The notes under the pieces: generated by a model
Database searches by the model: none
Told to the model about the DNA's origin: nothing
The model's input: the letters and a program-made list of their open reading frames with translations, nothing else
Source: Linum tenue
Lineage: Eukaryota > Streptophyta > Magnoliopsida > Malpighiales > Linaceae
Direction of reading: 5' to 3'
NCBI GenBank assembly: GCA_946122785.1
Contig: CAMGYJ010000002.1
Span: 25,394,492-25,458,491 of the forward strand
Length of the DNA: 64,000 nt
Part shown: in pieces, positions 21,061-32,199 of the stretch
How positions within the stretch are numbered: the first letter of the stretch is position 1
Layout: each line of letters starts with the position of its first letter
Made by a program: the position numbers and the translations under genes

Positions 21061-22731
21061 CTTTTCTATCATTCCCTTGAGCGCTGAGTAGAAGAGGATA
21101 TCTGCGGAGCTCCCATTGTCAACGAGAGCCCGGGTGACCTTGAATTTGTCGGTATGGAACGAGATGACCAAAGGATCTTCTGAGTTCTCCTCATTGGCCA
21201 ACTCCGATGGCAAAAAGGTGACATAAGTGGGAACTCGGCGTTGGACGCTCAAGCAGTGGCCTAGGCGGTCTGTGTCTGATCGGGGGCGCTTTCTTCCTCC
21301 TGCAATCGTGATGACCTCCATGTCGTCGTCGTCTCCCCTTGGGGGTCGGTAGGCGGGAGATTGCCGCTGGGGGGAGACGATCTTGTTTCTTGCGGGCGAC
21401 CTCGTCCTTTCTTTACGGGTTCTCCTCGGCTTGTCTTCTTCAGGACTGAGAGAGTCCCCCCGTCCCTCCTGGGAATGGTCCCGGTGAGGACGCCTCGTTT
21501 CGAGACGGTTACGCAGATCTCCCGGAGCTAAGTACTTTAGGCTGGCTTTGAACTCTCTGCACTCGGCGGTGTCATGAGTCGCCATTTGGTGCCAGTCGCA
21601 CCATTTTTTGCCTTCTTGTAGCTCTTGGACGGAGGACGTTTCTGGTTTTCTCCCGCCTCTTCGTCTTTCTCTTCCTCTTTCTCGATCGGTGGAGTACACC
21701 TCCCTTTTTTCTTCACGGTCTGCGTACCGGTTGCGATACGATTTCCGCTCGGGAGAGCGCCTCCCGCGCCGAGCATCCGTGCGCTCTTGCGGGTCGCTTC
21801 GGGTGCGTCCCTGATGACCTCTGTCGTCGGTTGCTAGTGCTTCCTCAAGCAAGATAGCACGTCGCACTAGCTGATCTAGGTCTGACCATGACGTCAGCAT
21901 GACCTCTTTTTTGATCAGGGTCCTCTTAAGCTCTATGCTTGTCGTAGATATCCTGAGGTTGCCCGCAGCTACGACCGAGGAGATGCCATCTATTTCACAA
22001 GCAATAGCGTTCCACCGGTCGTAGAACTCCGCGAGCGACTTCTCCTTCTTCTGTCTGCAATTTATGAGCGCCGAGACCGTGAGTTTGCGCCGCCTCTGAG
22101 ACGCGAACTTCGTGGAGAAGAGCATTGCGAATTGCTCGAAGTTCTCTATTATCCCTTCCGGGAGGGAGGTGCACCACGTTCGACACTGACCGCTGAAGGT
22201 GACGGGGAACGCTCGGCATAAGTCAGAGTCCGAAGCGTTGATGAGTTGCATCTTTAGCATGAAGGCACAAAGGTGGTCCGCGGGATCTGAGGTCCCGCTA
22301 TACGTGGGCAGTCCGAGGGAGGAGAAGTTTGGTGGTACCGGGGTCTTAAATAACTCCTTAGAGAGTGGATTTTGAAGAACGTTAGGACTTTTGTGTTTCC
22401 CGTAGGTGGATCGCAGGTGTTCTTCGAGAAAGCCAAGGTCCACGTCTTCCGCCTCCGGTCCTCCGCCTTTTGTCCGAGCAGGGCTGTCGAGGAACACGGC
22501 GGTCTTGTGCTTCTCCTCTCGCGTTTTCCCTTTCGATCCCTCAGGGGGGTCTTCTCTTGTCTTCAGGAGTTGTAGGATCTGTGATAGGCTGTCTTGCATG
22601 TTCGCGATTTGTAAGCCTTGATTCTTGACTACTTCTTCGAGTTCTGATTCATCTTCAACTCTCGGTGATAGACCTCGGAGGGTGTTGTTCTCGGTCGTCC
22701 ATTTGAGAGGAGTCTCAAAGTCGTCTCCCAT
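21060..22731 (-). pseudogene. Tat gag and protease
   Basis: The start codon at 22731-22729 lies just inside the 5' LTR. Residues 1-130 are acidic and charged; the gag capsid-like domain follows (LPTYSGTSDPADHLCAF, then CRAFPVTFSG and EFYDRWNAIA). An arginine-rich stretch and a zinc-finger-like CDWHQMATHDTAECREFK come next. The aspartic protease active site is ALVDNGSSADILFYS near 21100. Just after it, around 21060, one base is gained or lost and the frame passes into unrelated codons, ending at 20941. Tat elements usually read gag through pol without such a break here, so it is judged a mutation, not programmed frameshifting. Confidence 0.88.
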
Positions 22732-22756
22732 CCTTTTATGCTAACGAAGTTGTGTG

Positions 22757-22774
22757 GCCCCACGGTGGGCGCCA
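22757..22774 (-). other. Primer-binding site of the Tat element
   Basis: On the minus strand the sequence three bases after the 5' LTR is TGGCGCCCACCGTGGGGC, complementary to a tRNA 3' end (…GGCGCCA). The tRNA species was not assigned. Confidence 0.65.
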
Positions 22775-22777
22775 AAA

Positions 22778-23310
22778 TGTTTATGCCTGGTGAGTACTGG
22801 GCGGTTGAGTGAGGCCTCACTAGCTTCGTGCGGTCTCGTGAGGATGAGAAGCGGCCCTCGACGTCCTGCAACAAAGGTCCTCAGGGGGTGCCCTGGGACC
22901 TCCTCCGATGCCTAAGTTAGAGAGAGAAGTGGATAGAGTAAATAAGAGAGAGAATGGGTAGATAGAAGTTACCATCAATGTGATCCGAGATGGGTATTTA
23001 TACTAGCGAGGGTTGGGGACCAGGACATTTAATGCTATGTCGGGCGGTCCTGGACCGCCTGAACCCTGATCCCCTGAGACTGTCAGGTTTGTACTTCTGT
23101 CAGTCTTCGTACCACGTTGTTCAGGGGACGCCCGTCCCACTTGTCGGGCGGCTCCCTGAGGTCCCGTTGCGGGGATGTCGGGCGTCCTTCCGGGTCAGTT
23201 GCCCCGAGGTAGACCGCCTCTCGTGTCCATTTGGGCTGGACTTAGTTGCCTGGTGGGCTCTTAGCGAGTCATGGGCTTGGGGCCCATAAGTCTTAACCGC
23301 TGGCCTAACA
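22778..23310 (-). repeat. 5' LTR of the Tat element
   Basis: 533 bp, TG...CA ends, next to the target duplication CTTAG at 23311-23315. It is nearly identical to the left LTR. Confidence 0.94.
22995..23002 (-). promoter_or_regulatory. TATA box in the Tat 5' LTR
   Basis: TATAAATA on the minus strand, about 220 bp before the LTR's inner edge, is the likely core promoter for the genomic transcript. Confidence 0.6.
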
Positions 23311-23315
23311 CTTAG

Positions 23316-24043
23316 TAGAGAAATGTTCCTATAAAAAAAAAAAATTAGTATTGCCTCGTATTCTTAAGATAAACAATGTAACAAATGTTATGAAAAGATG
23401 ATTTAGTATGAAAATTTTTGTTTTAGATTTTCAATGTTCCACGCGAGAACGCACGAACCGCTTATAATAAGAGAGAGCCGAGATAATTCTATGTCTAGAA
23501 AATACAAGTTATTCATAGAAAATTTAGGCACGAGCATGTTGGAAGTTGGTTGTAAAGAAGGTATTCACGTGATCTTGGTTGTCAATCTCATAGCCTCCTA
23601 GAATCAAGATTAACTAGTTTAAGTAGTTCTTAGGTAAAAATGGATCTTCTTGGTTGAATTTTATCTTATCCTAGGAAGGAATTTTGCCAACCCCCTTAAC
23701 AATAGGAAGGAATATATTGATCAACTTATTAATATATTGTTAGGCATGCCCATAATTATTAATCTCTTTGTCTTTTATTTATTCCATAATAATAATGATC
23801 AACCAATAATTGAATAGTTATTAATCATCCAAGAATGAATAGTTTACTATATTAATATAGTTTTTCTTACATAAAAGTAGTTATGTGCACCAAGGATCTA
23901 TTTTCCTTACAAATTAAACAATAACTTACCTGGGTTAATCAAGGAAATCCTTATTCGTTAGCAAAACTTTCATTCGAAACAACTGGGATTCCTAACTAGG
24001 TTAGGATTGACAATGATTACATAGTAAACTTAATAGTCCTTAT
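23316..24043. other. Intergenic DNA, nothing recognised
   Basis: AT-rich sequence without an open frame, repeat pair or RNA gene that could be supported. Confidence 0.5.
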
Positions 24044-24051
24044 CGCATAAG

Positions 24052-24648
24052 CAATGCAGTCAAAATCGCGCTTTAAAACTTAAAATCTTACGATTTTACG
24101 TTTCTAGGTCACCAAACCGCTTTCGTTTTCATATAAAATCTTAAGTGTATAAATCAGGCTAAATTGCGCTTTAAAGCTTAAAAGCTTACAGTTTTACGCT
24201 TCTAGTTCACCAAAACGCTTTACGTTTTACGCTTTTAGTTCACTAAATGTGTACTCTTTTCATAAAATTAATTATTAAAAGTATATTTTAAAGGTAAATT
24301 GCCAACAATATAATACATTGGAGATTAAAAGATACATACTAGGTACTTAGATGCATTCTTAGTTTCAATAGAGTAATCTAATTTACCAACGAGGCTCTTC
24401 CCAAATTCATTAGCATAGAGGGGAAGGTGGCGTATTGTTAAGATTTATGTTTATGAACTTATTATGAAGATGTTATTAACTTATCTAAAATATATGCACT
24501 TATATTTTACATGGTATATGCCGCACTTAATAGATTTTTAGTTGTTTACAACATGCGTCAAAAACTTATGCTTTTACGCTTCAATTCTACGCTTTACGAT
24601 TTTACCCATTTTCCACTTCTAGGTAGAAACGCGCTTTTAACTGCATTG
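24052..24648. mobile_element. hAT-type MITE, 597 bp
   Basis: Ends CAATGCAGTCAAAA and inverse TTTTAACTGCATTG; perfect 8-bp duplication CGCATAAG at 24044-24051 and 24649-24656. Both subterminal parts carry repeated ACGCTTTTACGTTTT-like phrases. No coding capacity. Confidence 0.85.
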
Positions 24649-25224
24649 CGCATAAGGATTCCTTACTAGTCCTTATTGAATATGGAATCCTAGTTCCATG
24701 ACATATTTTCCTTTGGTCAATTAGATTGGACTGCACCAAGATAGATTGCTTTGAATGTAGAGAAAATTTGAGGACAAAACCATATTAAAAGTGCATTTTA
24801 TACAGTTTCATTCGATTTAAAATAAATTTTAATTTTTTCCTAAATCCTAAAAAAAATTAATGAAACTAAGCACCATACACTTTATATTTGGTACAAGTTG
24901 GTCTAGCTCAAACATTGTTTCGGTCCGATGCAGACCGAGTTGTTACATACCCCTACTAATACCTCTCTAAGATTGGTAGGTAGAGGTGGCAAATGTATCT
25001 GATCCATGGATTGGTGGATTGGATTAGTGGATCCATGGATCAAATGGATTGGTGGATTAATGGATTGGATCAAGTGGATTGGTGGATTATTATTTTTTTT
25101 TTTTTTTTGATGAATGGGTGGGATTTTATTTCATCAAAAATACAATCTGTACAAAGTCTGACATGGGACTAGAACAGTTTACACTTTAACCACAACACGC
25201 TAAAAACCTATTTACACTACAAAT

Positions 25225-27695
25225 CTATGCCTTGTACCATAAATGACGCGCCATAGCTAGATCAGCAAACCCAGGATCTCCCAACTCTCTAGCTATCATG
25301 ACCTCCTGCATTTTACACACCAGCTCTGCAACCAACAGTTGCTTCCCTCCAAAAACTCTTCTACATCGTTCTCTCCATATTTTGCTTAGCACTAGGCACC
25401 AAAGGATCCTGCCCACCAAACACTTATTGAGTCGCTGTGTAGCTAAAGAAACTGCCTCCTGCAGGGTTCTGGGCACTGGGAGCCTCCATGAAGGGGGAAA
25501 AACTGCTCTCCAAGTATCCTGCACATATGAGCACTGGAAAAAAAGATGAGACTTGGTCTCCCCAACCTGTCCACAAAAAACACACAGGTCATTCACTACA
25601 GGATTCCACTTCTTCACCACATCCATTGTATGGATCCGTCCTAGTAAAATCAACCATGTTATTGTCGAGTTTTTTGGGATTCCTCCCTTCCATACCAACT
25701 TCGACCAACTGACTGTAGTCCCTCTTGGCCTGAAACTCTACCAGACCTTGCTAATTTTGAACCTCTCCATCAGTTCCCCTTCCCATTCAACCCCTCTGCT
25801 GGTTAGACACAACTTCCCTTCCACCTCGCTTCGTAATTTCAAGACTTTGTTCCACACCCAAGAACCACCAGTGCTTACCTCCCAGATGCTCAAATTCCTT
25901 AGCCGATACTCTTTTATCCAGGCAATCCACAGGGTATCCAAGCCAGAGAGAACCCCCCAAATGTGCCTAGTGAGGCAGGCCTTATTCCAGGAATAGAGGT
26001 CTTTAAACCCCATTCCACCTTCTGATTTAGGCAGGGCCACAGTTTTCCATGAGACTTTAGCCCTTTTATTTTTCTCAAGATCACCCCAGAGAAATTGGGA
26101 ACACAGTCTCTCAATCTCCCTAATCACCTTCTTTGGCAAAAGTATGACCTGCATCCAGTACTGTGTCATACTTGCAAGAACCGAGATGACCAGCTCAATT
26201 TTACCAGCATATGTTAACAACTTAGGCTGCCACCCCATTATACGCTTCCCAATCCTATCCACCAGGTTCCTACAATCAGCAGCTGATAATTTCCCAGCAG
26301 TCAGTGGCAAGCCAAGGTATCTGACTGGCAAACAACCAGCCTGGAAGCCAGAACGCGAAACCAAATCCTCCCTCAGAGAATCAGGGACCCCTGCACTGAA
26401 AATCTCACTTTTGCTCTGATTGCACCTCAGCCCAGAAATCAGATAGAATTTATCCAACACTTCAGCAACCACAGACACACCTTCTACACTTCCTTTAGTA
26501 AAAATCAGTAGATCATCAGCAAAACACAAATGTGTTAAGCTGATTCTCTTACATTGGGGATGGTATGGCAAGAAACCTCTAGCAGCAGCTCTATCAATCA
26601 TACAACTTAGTACCTCCATGCTAACAGTGAACAAGTAAGGTGAAAGTGGGCAACCTTGCCTCAAACCCTTCTTAGCAGGGAATAATCCAGTCAACCCTCC
26701 ATTAATACAAACAGAAAAACTTGTAGAAGTCAAGCAACCTCTCACCCAACTCACAAATCTGCTTGGAATACCCATGGCCGACAGAGTACAGAGCAGGAAA
26801 TCCCAATCAACACTATCAAAGGCTTTCATTATATCTATTTTTAGGGCACATCTAGGGGAGACATTTTTCCTGTTGTACCATTTCACCATTTCATGAGCAA
26901 GTACAATATTGTCTGTAATGAGCCTGCCTTGAATGAAGGCAGACTGATTAGGGCTAATAAGTTGAGGCAAGACTACCCTAATTCTGTTAGCAAGAATCTT
27001 GGAAATACATTTCTAGATGAAGTTACAGCAGGATATTGGCCTGAAGTTCCTCATTGTGTTTGCATTTGGGACCTTAGGAATGAGAGCTAGGATAGTACAG
27101 TTTACCTCTTTGCGCAGTGTGCCAGTGCAGAAGAAGTCTTGAACAGCAGAGATAAGAGTCTCCCCCACCAGATTCCAATGGAATTGAAAAAACTCAGCAG
27201 GGAAACCATCTGGCCCAGGGGCCTTCCCTCTCTTCATCTTCATGACTACATTTTTAATCTCCTCCCCTGTAACCTGAGCACATAATTCCTCACTACCTGT
27301 CTCCAGATGGAACTTAAGAAGACTTCGAAGGGTGCTAACTGAGACCCTTTTCAAGTTTGCATCCTCAGTCCCCAATAGCTTCTTGTAGAAATTCACTGCC
27401 TCCAAACCAATTTCATCAATATTTTCCAGAATAGTTCCTTCATCAGTGACTAGCTGCTTGATATTATTCCTAGCCTGTCTGGTTTTAACCATACTGTGGA
27501 AAAAACTGGAGTTAGTATCCCCCTTTGTAACCCACTGCTGCCTGGATTTCTGTTTAAGAAAACTTTCTTCTGCCTTTTGAAGAGCAAGAAGCTGGACCAT
27601 ACACCTCTTTTCAGCTTGGAAAGCTGAAGAGGCAGGGCGCTCCAACACCTCTTGCTGAGCTCTCTCAAGTTCGGCCCTTGCCTGCCTAACTCTAT
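25225..27695 (-). pseudogene. LINE ORF2, reverse transcriptase part
   Basis: The frame shows the L1-type linker, KRGKAPGPDGFPAEFF, IISPNQ-like SPNQSAFIQGRLI, KIDIMKAFDSVDW, GLRQGCPLSPYL and the catalytic FADDLLIF, then a C-terminal zinc-knuckle domain (zf-RVT) with CVFCGQVGETKSHLFFQC. Two in-frame TAG codons interrupt it, at 27013-27015 and 25738-25740, with no frameshift, so it is a recently inactivated copy. The RNase H domain found in some plant L1s is absent here. Confidence 0.9.
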
Positions 27696-28575
27696 TGTAG
27701 ACACCACATTTTGTCCGGGATATTTGTTTTACTGAAAATAATTATTTTAACGTCATACTACGATTATATTTAAAAAGGAAGCTGAAGATAATTTGGTTGA
27801 GACTAGCAGTTGCAAGTCAATATGAACCAACAATTATCGAATATGCTCCTAGTCGATTTTAGGGCTTAATTAGTTAAGATAGGATCGGTTTAAGTTAAGA
27901 TTAGCAGTAGCAAATCATAAATATAAATTCTCAATTGGATGAAAGAGTGACTATAGTGCAAATTTTGTCTCTCGAGTTTGGATTTTGGAAATGGGACAAA
28001 TTGAATAGTTAAATGAGCTCTATTACAAAAGATTCAAAATTGATACATCGTACAACTTTCGAACAACTTGGATAATGACCTCTAAATAAAGCGATAATTG
28101 AATTAATAACAATGACTAATGCTAACTCTACAAAATTTAGGCCACGCAATTTGATTTGTATATATACAATTACAAAGAGTGAAATATTTGAGCCTTGAGG
28201 CATGAATCTGGTCCACTAGCCCAGCTTTCTTAGTCAGCCAAGCCCAGTTACCTGAAAAAATGAGGAGACCAATTAGTCCAATTCCAGTTTTTTTTTAAGC
28301 CCAAAATTGGCTGCCACTCGAGCCCAGTTTCTAACCAGAAACCAGAGGCCCAATCAGCCAACATAGGTCCATCTCGGAGCCCAACTCGGCCCAACGAACA
28401 TACAATAAACAGGCCCAACTACCCAACCCACCTTATCTACAGACAATTGTGCAATTCAAGGAGGGCAAGCCAGAGGAGGAGGGCAGCTGCCCCCTAAAAA
28501 GAGTAGGCCGGCCACCTCCATCCATGGATTAACCAAACATTGCCACATCTATCCAATGAACAGTAGCCATTTGGC

Positions 28576-28584
28576 TATAAAAAG
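28576..28584 (+). promoter_or_regulatory. TATA box of the solo LTR
   Basis: TATAAAAAG preceded by GGC and followed about 30 bp later by a purine-rich leader; probable core promoter of the LTR, giving its orientation as plus. It could still drive transcripts into the neighbouring LINE. Confidence 0.6.
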
Positions 28585-30593
28585 CTCTTCAACATTTGCT
28601 TAGAGGGAGGAGGGGAAGGAAAGAAGAAATAAACACTCTACAAAAATAGAAATATTGACATTCCAAACAGTTTTTTCGGTTCTTGCTCTTAGCCGAAGTT
28701 CATTGGAGGGAACTGCGAGATTGGAGGAGCAGATTTGAAGACTGACGCAGGAAAAGGCCATTCTTAGGCCTAGAAATTCAGGTTGGTACTAGTATCAATT
28801 TCCATTTTCCATTTTTTATCAAGTCCATACAATCATTATGATGTTATAATCGTCCATCTATTTGCGTATTTATATTCAAGCATTTTAATTTACAAGCTAT
28901 TCATAATCAAGCGCTTTATTTACCAAGATCTGCTCATATCAGTTTCATTAAGCTCTCTTATTGTATTTTCTTTTGCTTATTATTAGCTATGCCAATCTAT
29001 AAACCGATTTAGATAACTGTCATTAGAGTTGGATCTTTTTGTTTTAAATTTCTGTAAATAGCTTACTTTCGAAATAAGCAAAAATGACTTTTCAAAAGTC
29101 CATGGATCAACTTGGATTTGCAACGTAAATCACCCAAATACATTATATTCCAGATTTCAAAACCAACAGAGAAATCCATAATCTAGCAATCATAGTCTAC
29201 ACAAAATCGCAAGCAGTGGCTGTGATAATTAATGATTTAGCCTATTATAAATAAAACTAATTGTGTTTTTATTATGAAACTGATTTGCATATTAAAAGTC
29301 CAAAGCATCCAAAACAACCGATTTTTACCAAAAGTCAAATCTGTAAATTATTTCCAAGTTCATTAAGAACAATCTTCAGGTAAAAATCGCCAGATTCGTA
29401 GATGATGAAAATCACAGACTAGCAAGTCAAGATTAGCAAACCCCATCTTCCTACCATAAACTCGCATCCATAAACAAACTAAAAAAAACCTACAGTAAAA
29501 TATCATCTTTTCTTAGTTTTAACCTCCCAAGTTAAACATATCTGAGTTAGGAGACCTCACCTAGCATTTAGCAATACCTGGTTCCAAAACCTACGTCAAA
29601 TAAAAATAGAGGTCAGAATCGATTAAATATGCAATAAACCCGAAAATAAAAATCATTGAGATAAGATCATCACCTACCATAGTAGACGGTACTTTGCGAG
29701 GCGGCCATAGATTTCCCCTCCATCACTCGACAAAAACAAAAAAAAAACTTTATCAAAACCCAGAAGCAAGATAAACAACCAATAAACCAAAACAAAAATT
29801 ACAGGGGCTAAGCCTACCGTTGATCGGCCTCTTCCCTGCTTCCTCCCCCCTCGCACAAATCAAAACCGAGGAAATATCAGAAAACCCTCGTCTTACAAAT
29901 ATCAAGAAAACTCCACATGCAAATCAAAACCTCACCCAGATCTACTCGTCTTTGACGAAATAACTCCATCTCCGACGACTCCTGTCCCTTTTCATCTTTC
30001 CTCGACAAAACAAAAACCCAGAAGCCCAGAAATTAGAAGAGTCCGAAATAAAAATGAAAATAAACTAGAAACCCGAAACATGCATGTCTCGATCTTACCT
30101 AAATCGAAACCTTCTAAGTTGATTTAGCTCGATACGAGCGGTCTCCTTGGCTAGCCGAGAGGAGAGGACGGCGGCGTAGAGGAGAGGGTTAGTGATTCGT
30201 TTTTCTGGAAATAGAAGAGGAAGAGTATTGTTTTTTACTTTCTTCTCGTCTCAGAGGAGGCGAAGAGAAGAGGAGAGAAGGATCGGGACAAAAGAGAGGG
30301 AGAGGGAGAGTCCTTCTTTTATTTTTATTTTTCTTCTGCTTTCTTTGCTTTGGGAATTGGAGAAAGATGAGAACGAGTGAAGAGAGAGAGACGAGAGAGA
30401 GAGATGAGCGGCCGCCGCTTTGCTTAGGTTTAGGATTAGGGTTTCCAAAAGAGGTTTATATACCTCAACATAGTAATTGACTGTTTTACCCTTGGGGTTT
30501 CCGAAAATTAACTGGCCCTGCCACCGTGTTTTGGTGAAAGTTCGAAACTACCCTTCCCCTTTTCTCTGAAATAAAACGAGAAACAAAAAGGGT

Positions 30594-30677
30594 GGTAGCA
30601 GCTGGGTTTCGAACCCGTATAATCACAATCGGGTATGTTGTACGACTGGCGTTTTAGCCAGTTGGGCTGCTAGCCCA
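30594..30677 (-). other. tRNA-like sequence with pol III A and B boxes
   Basis: On the minus strand TAGCAGCCCAACTGG (30672-30658) resembles an A box and GGTTCGAAACC (30615-30605) is a perfect B box, about 43 bp apart as in tRNAs. An ACTGGC...GCCAGT hairpin lies between them. The acceptor stem does not pair properly, so it is not called a tRNA gene. Confidence 0.5.
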
Positions 30678-31361
30678 TCATTCGTAAATTTAATCATCCC
30701 ATTCAATTTTATTTATTTGTAAAAGCCCTAATACGAAATGTTGAACGCGGATTAAGTTTATCCCGTTTCTTTTCTAATACACCAAATCTCCTTCTAATAA
30801 TTGAGATCCTTATATTATCTTTTATAATTTCATAATATCAACTTAAATTTCATTCACAGTAAATTTTGATACGAAAACCACGATCAATGGAATGTGGTAA
30901 AAATTTTAAAAGTCCGAACGAACTACGTGGACTTTGATCCCGTCTAACGGGTACGTAGGCAACCGATAAGGTTCGAGTCCAACTAACCAATTAACTTTAT
31001 CTTTAAATTATACGACAGTGGACGTATAATTAAATTACAACTAATATGATAAAATCATTTAATGGTCCAGTGGGACCCTAAAATTACAAAAATATTACTA
31101 AAATACACCCAACTAATATAAAACTTATCAAACTTAAGTAGTACCGATTTAGGGCGTTGTGGGGGTGTTGCTTAACTTCCCCACACGTAACCGTACTCCC
31201 GAACCCAGAACTTTATTTTCGCAGACCATATCTCGGTTCTGACCCTAAGGTTAGAGCCGACCGAAGAGTGTTCGATCCACTCCAAGTAAGATCGATGGCG
31301 ACTCCCAAAAACGCCGACGCGACGACATTCGGACCCCCCGGAGGGACGGTTGCGACATCTA

Positions 31362-32199
31362 TCATGAATCTCAGAGAAGCACTCCCTATTGAGTTTCTTA
31401 AGAACATTCTTAATACCACGCAGCTTCTGATACAACCTTGCCATCGCAGTGCCAGAGGTAGGACAAATCCACCCTTCATTTACCAAATCTTCATACTGAG
31501 GATGCATCTTCCAAAAACTAAAATATTTGAAAGGTTTGGGAAGGGATTGTTTACCAGAATCCAAACTCACCAACAACCCACAGTGATCTGATAAACCTGG
31601 TAAAAGAACCTTCACCAAGCTACGAGGATAGGTCTCCAGCCAACCCTCTGTAACAAGGACCCTGTCTAATCTCTTAGCTATTGGAGCTTCAGCCTGTTTA
31701 TTTGACCAGGTAAACCAAGGACCCAGGGCCTTATGATCAATCAACTTTAAATCCTCAATCCAAGCTTTAAAATCCTGTGAGCTTTCCCCCAAACCCACTG
31801 GAATAGAACTCTCAGAACCATCCACTATGGCATTAAAGTCACCTGCCACCATCCATGGAGTTGAAGGACTCACTATCCCAGCAATGTCCCTGTATGTCTG
31901 TTTCCTTTCCCCCACATCATTAGACCCATATAGGAAAGTTATTTGAGTAGTACCCCCTTCCTGTAACATACAATGAACGAAATTATTTCCACTATCCACC
32001 ACACTGAATCTGATTCCCTTCTTCCAGAGCAGCCAGATCCTCCCAACTCCCACCTGCGAGTAAGTTTCCTTGTGATCCCAGCCAGGAAACCTCTCATCCA
32101 CAATCTTCTGCACTTTATCAGCACTAACTCTAGTCTCTAATACAGCAACAATATCTACTTTATACCTACTAACAGCTTCTAGGATACTACTCTGCTTAG
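31362..32199 (-). pseudogene. LINE ORF2, endonuclease part
   Basis: The apurinic-endonuclease-like domain shows VDIVAVLETRVSADK, GRIWLLWKKG, WMVAGDFNAIVDGSES, GPWFTWSN, RLDRVLV and LPGLSDHCGLLVSL, in the family order, including the catalytic D-F-N and the SDH motif. The N-terminal WNxRG strand is missing because the copy is truncated at 32199. It continues across the solo LTR into 27695 with the frame kept (CFSEIHDR joined to VRQARAEL). Confidence 0.88.

Larger units (their letters stand above)
8691..23310 (-). mobile_element. Ty3/gypsy Tat-lineage LTR retrotransposon
   Basis: Two LTRs (TGTTTATG...GCCTAACA) are flanked by a perfect 5-bp duplication CTTAG (8686-8690, 23311-23315). gag and pol run on the minus strand, so the 5' LTR is the right-hand one. 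Order on that strand: gag, protease, reverse transcriptase, RNase H, integrase, then a reverse-oriented extra ORF (14032-16572, plus strand) before the 3' LTR. That antisense ORF is characteristic of part of the Tat lineage. Without the hAT insertion the LTRs are 540 and 533 bp and differ by four substitutions and one 7-bp indel (under 1% divergence), so the insertion is recent. Coding is spoiled by one frameshift and one nonsense codon in gag-pol and by breaks in the antisense ORF. Without the hAT it would be about 10.5 kb. Confidence 0.93.
27696..31356 (+). mobile_element. Solo LTR, 3.66 kb, Ogre/Tat-like
   Basis: It starts TGTAGACACC and ends GGTTGCGACA, with a perfect 5-bp duplication TCTAT at 27691-27695 and 31357-31361. 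No second LTR or internal domain is present, so it is a solo LTR left by LTR-LTR recombination. The length and the phrase ACTACGTGGACTTTGATCCC ... ACGTAGGCAACC near 30920-30965 fit the very long LTRs of Ogre/Tat-type Ty3/gypsy elements, by general knowledge of that family. It interrupts the LINE. Confidence 0.82.
25092..32199 (-). mobile_element. 5'-truncated L1-type LINE, split by a solo LTR
   Basis: On the minus strand it reads endonuclease (31362-32199), then linker and reverse transcriptase (25738-27695), a zinc-knuckle region (25225-25698) and a poly-A tail (poly-T at about 25092-25108). ORF1 and the first residues of the endonuclease are missing, the usual 5' truncation of target-primed reverse transcription. 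Removal of the solo LTR (27696-31356) and one TCTAT copy restores an unbroken frame through the junction, proving they are one LINE. Confidence 0.88.

Noticed and set aside
30594..30677. A functional tRNA gene
   Set aside because: The A and B boxes are present, but the acceptor ends do not pair and no standard anticodon loop could be set.
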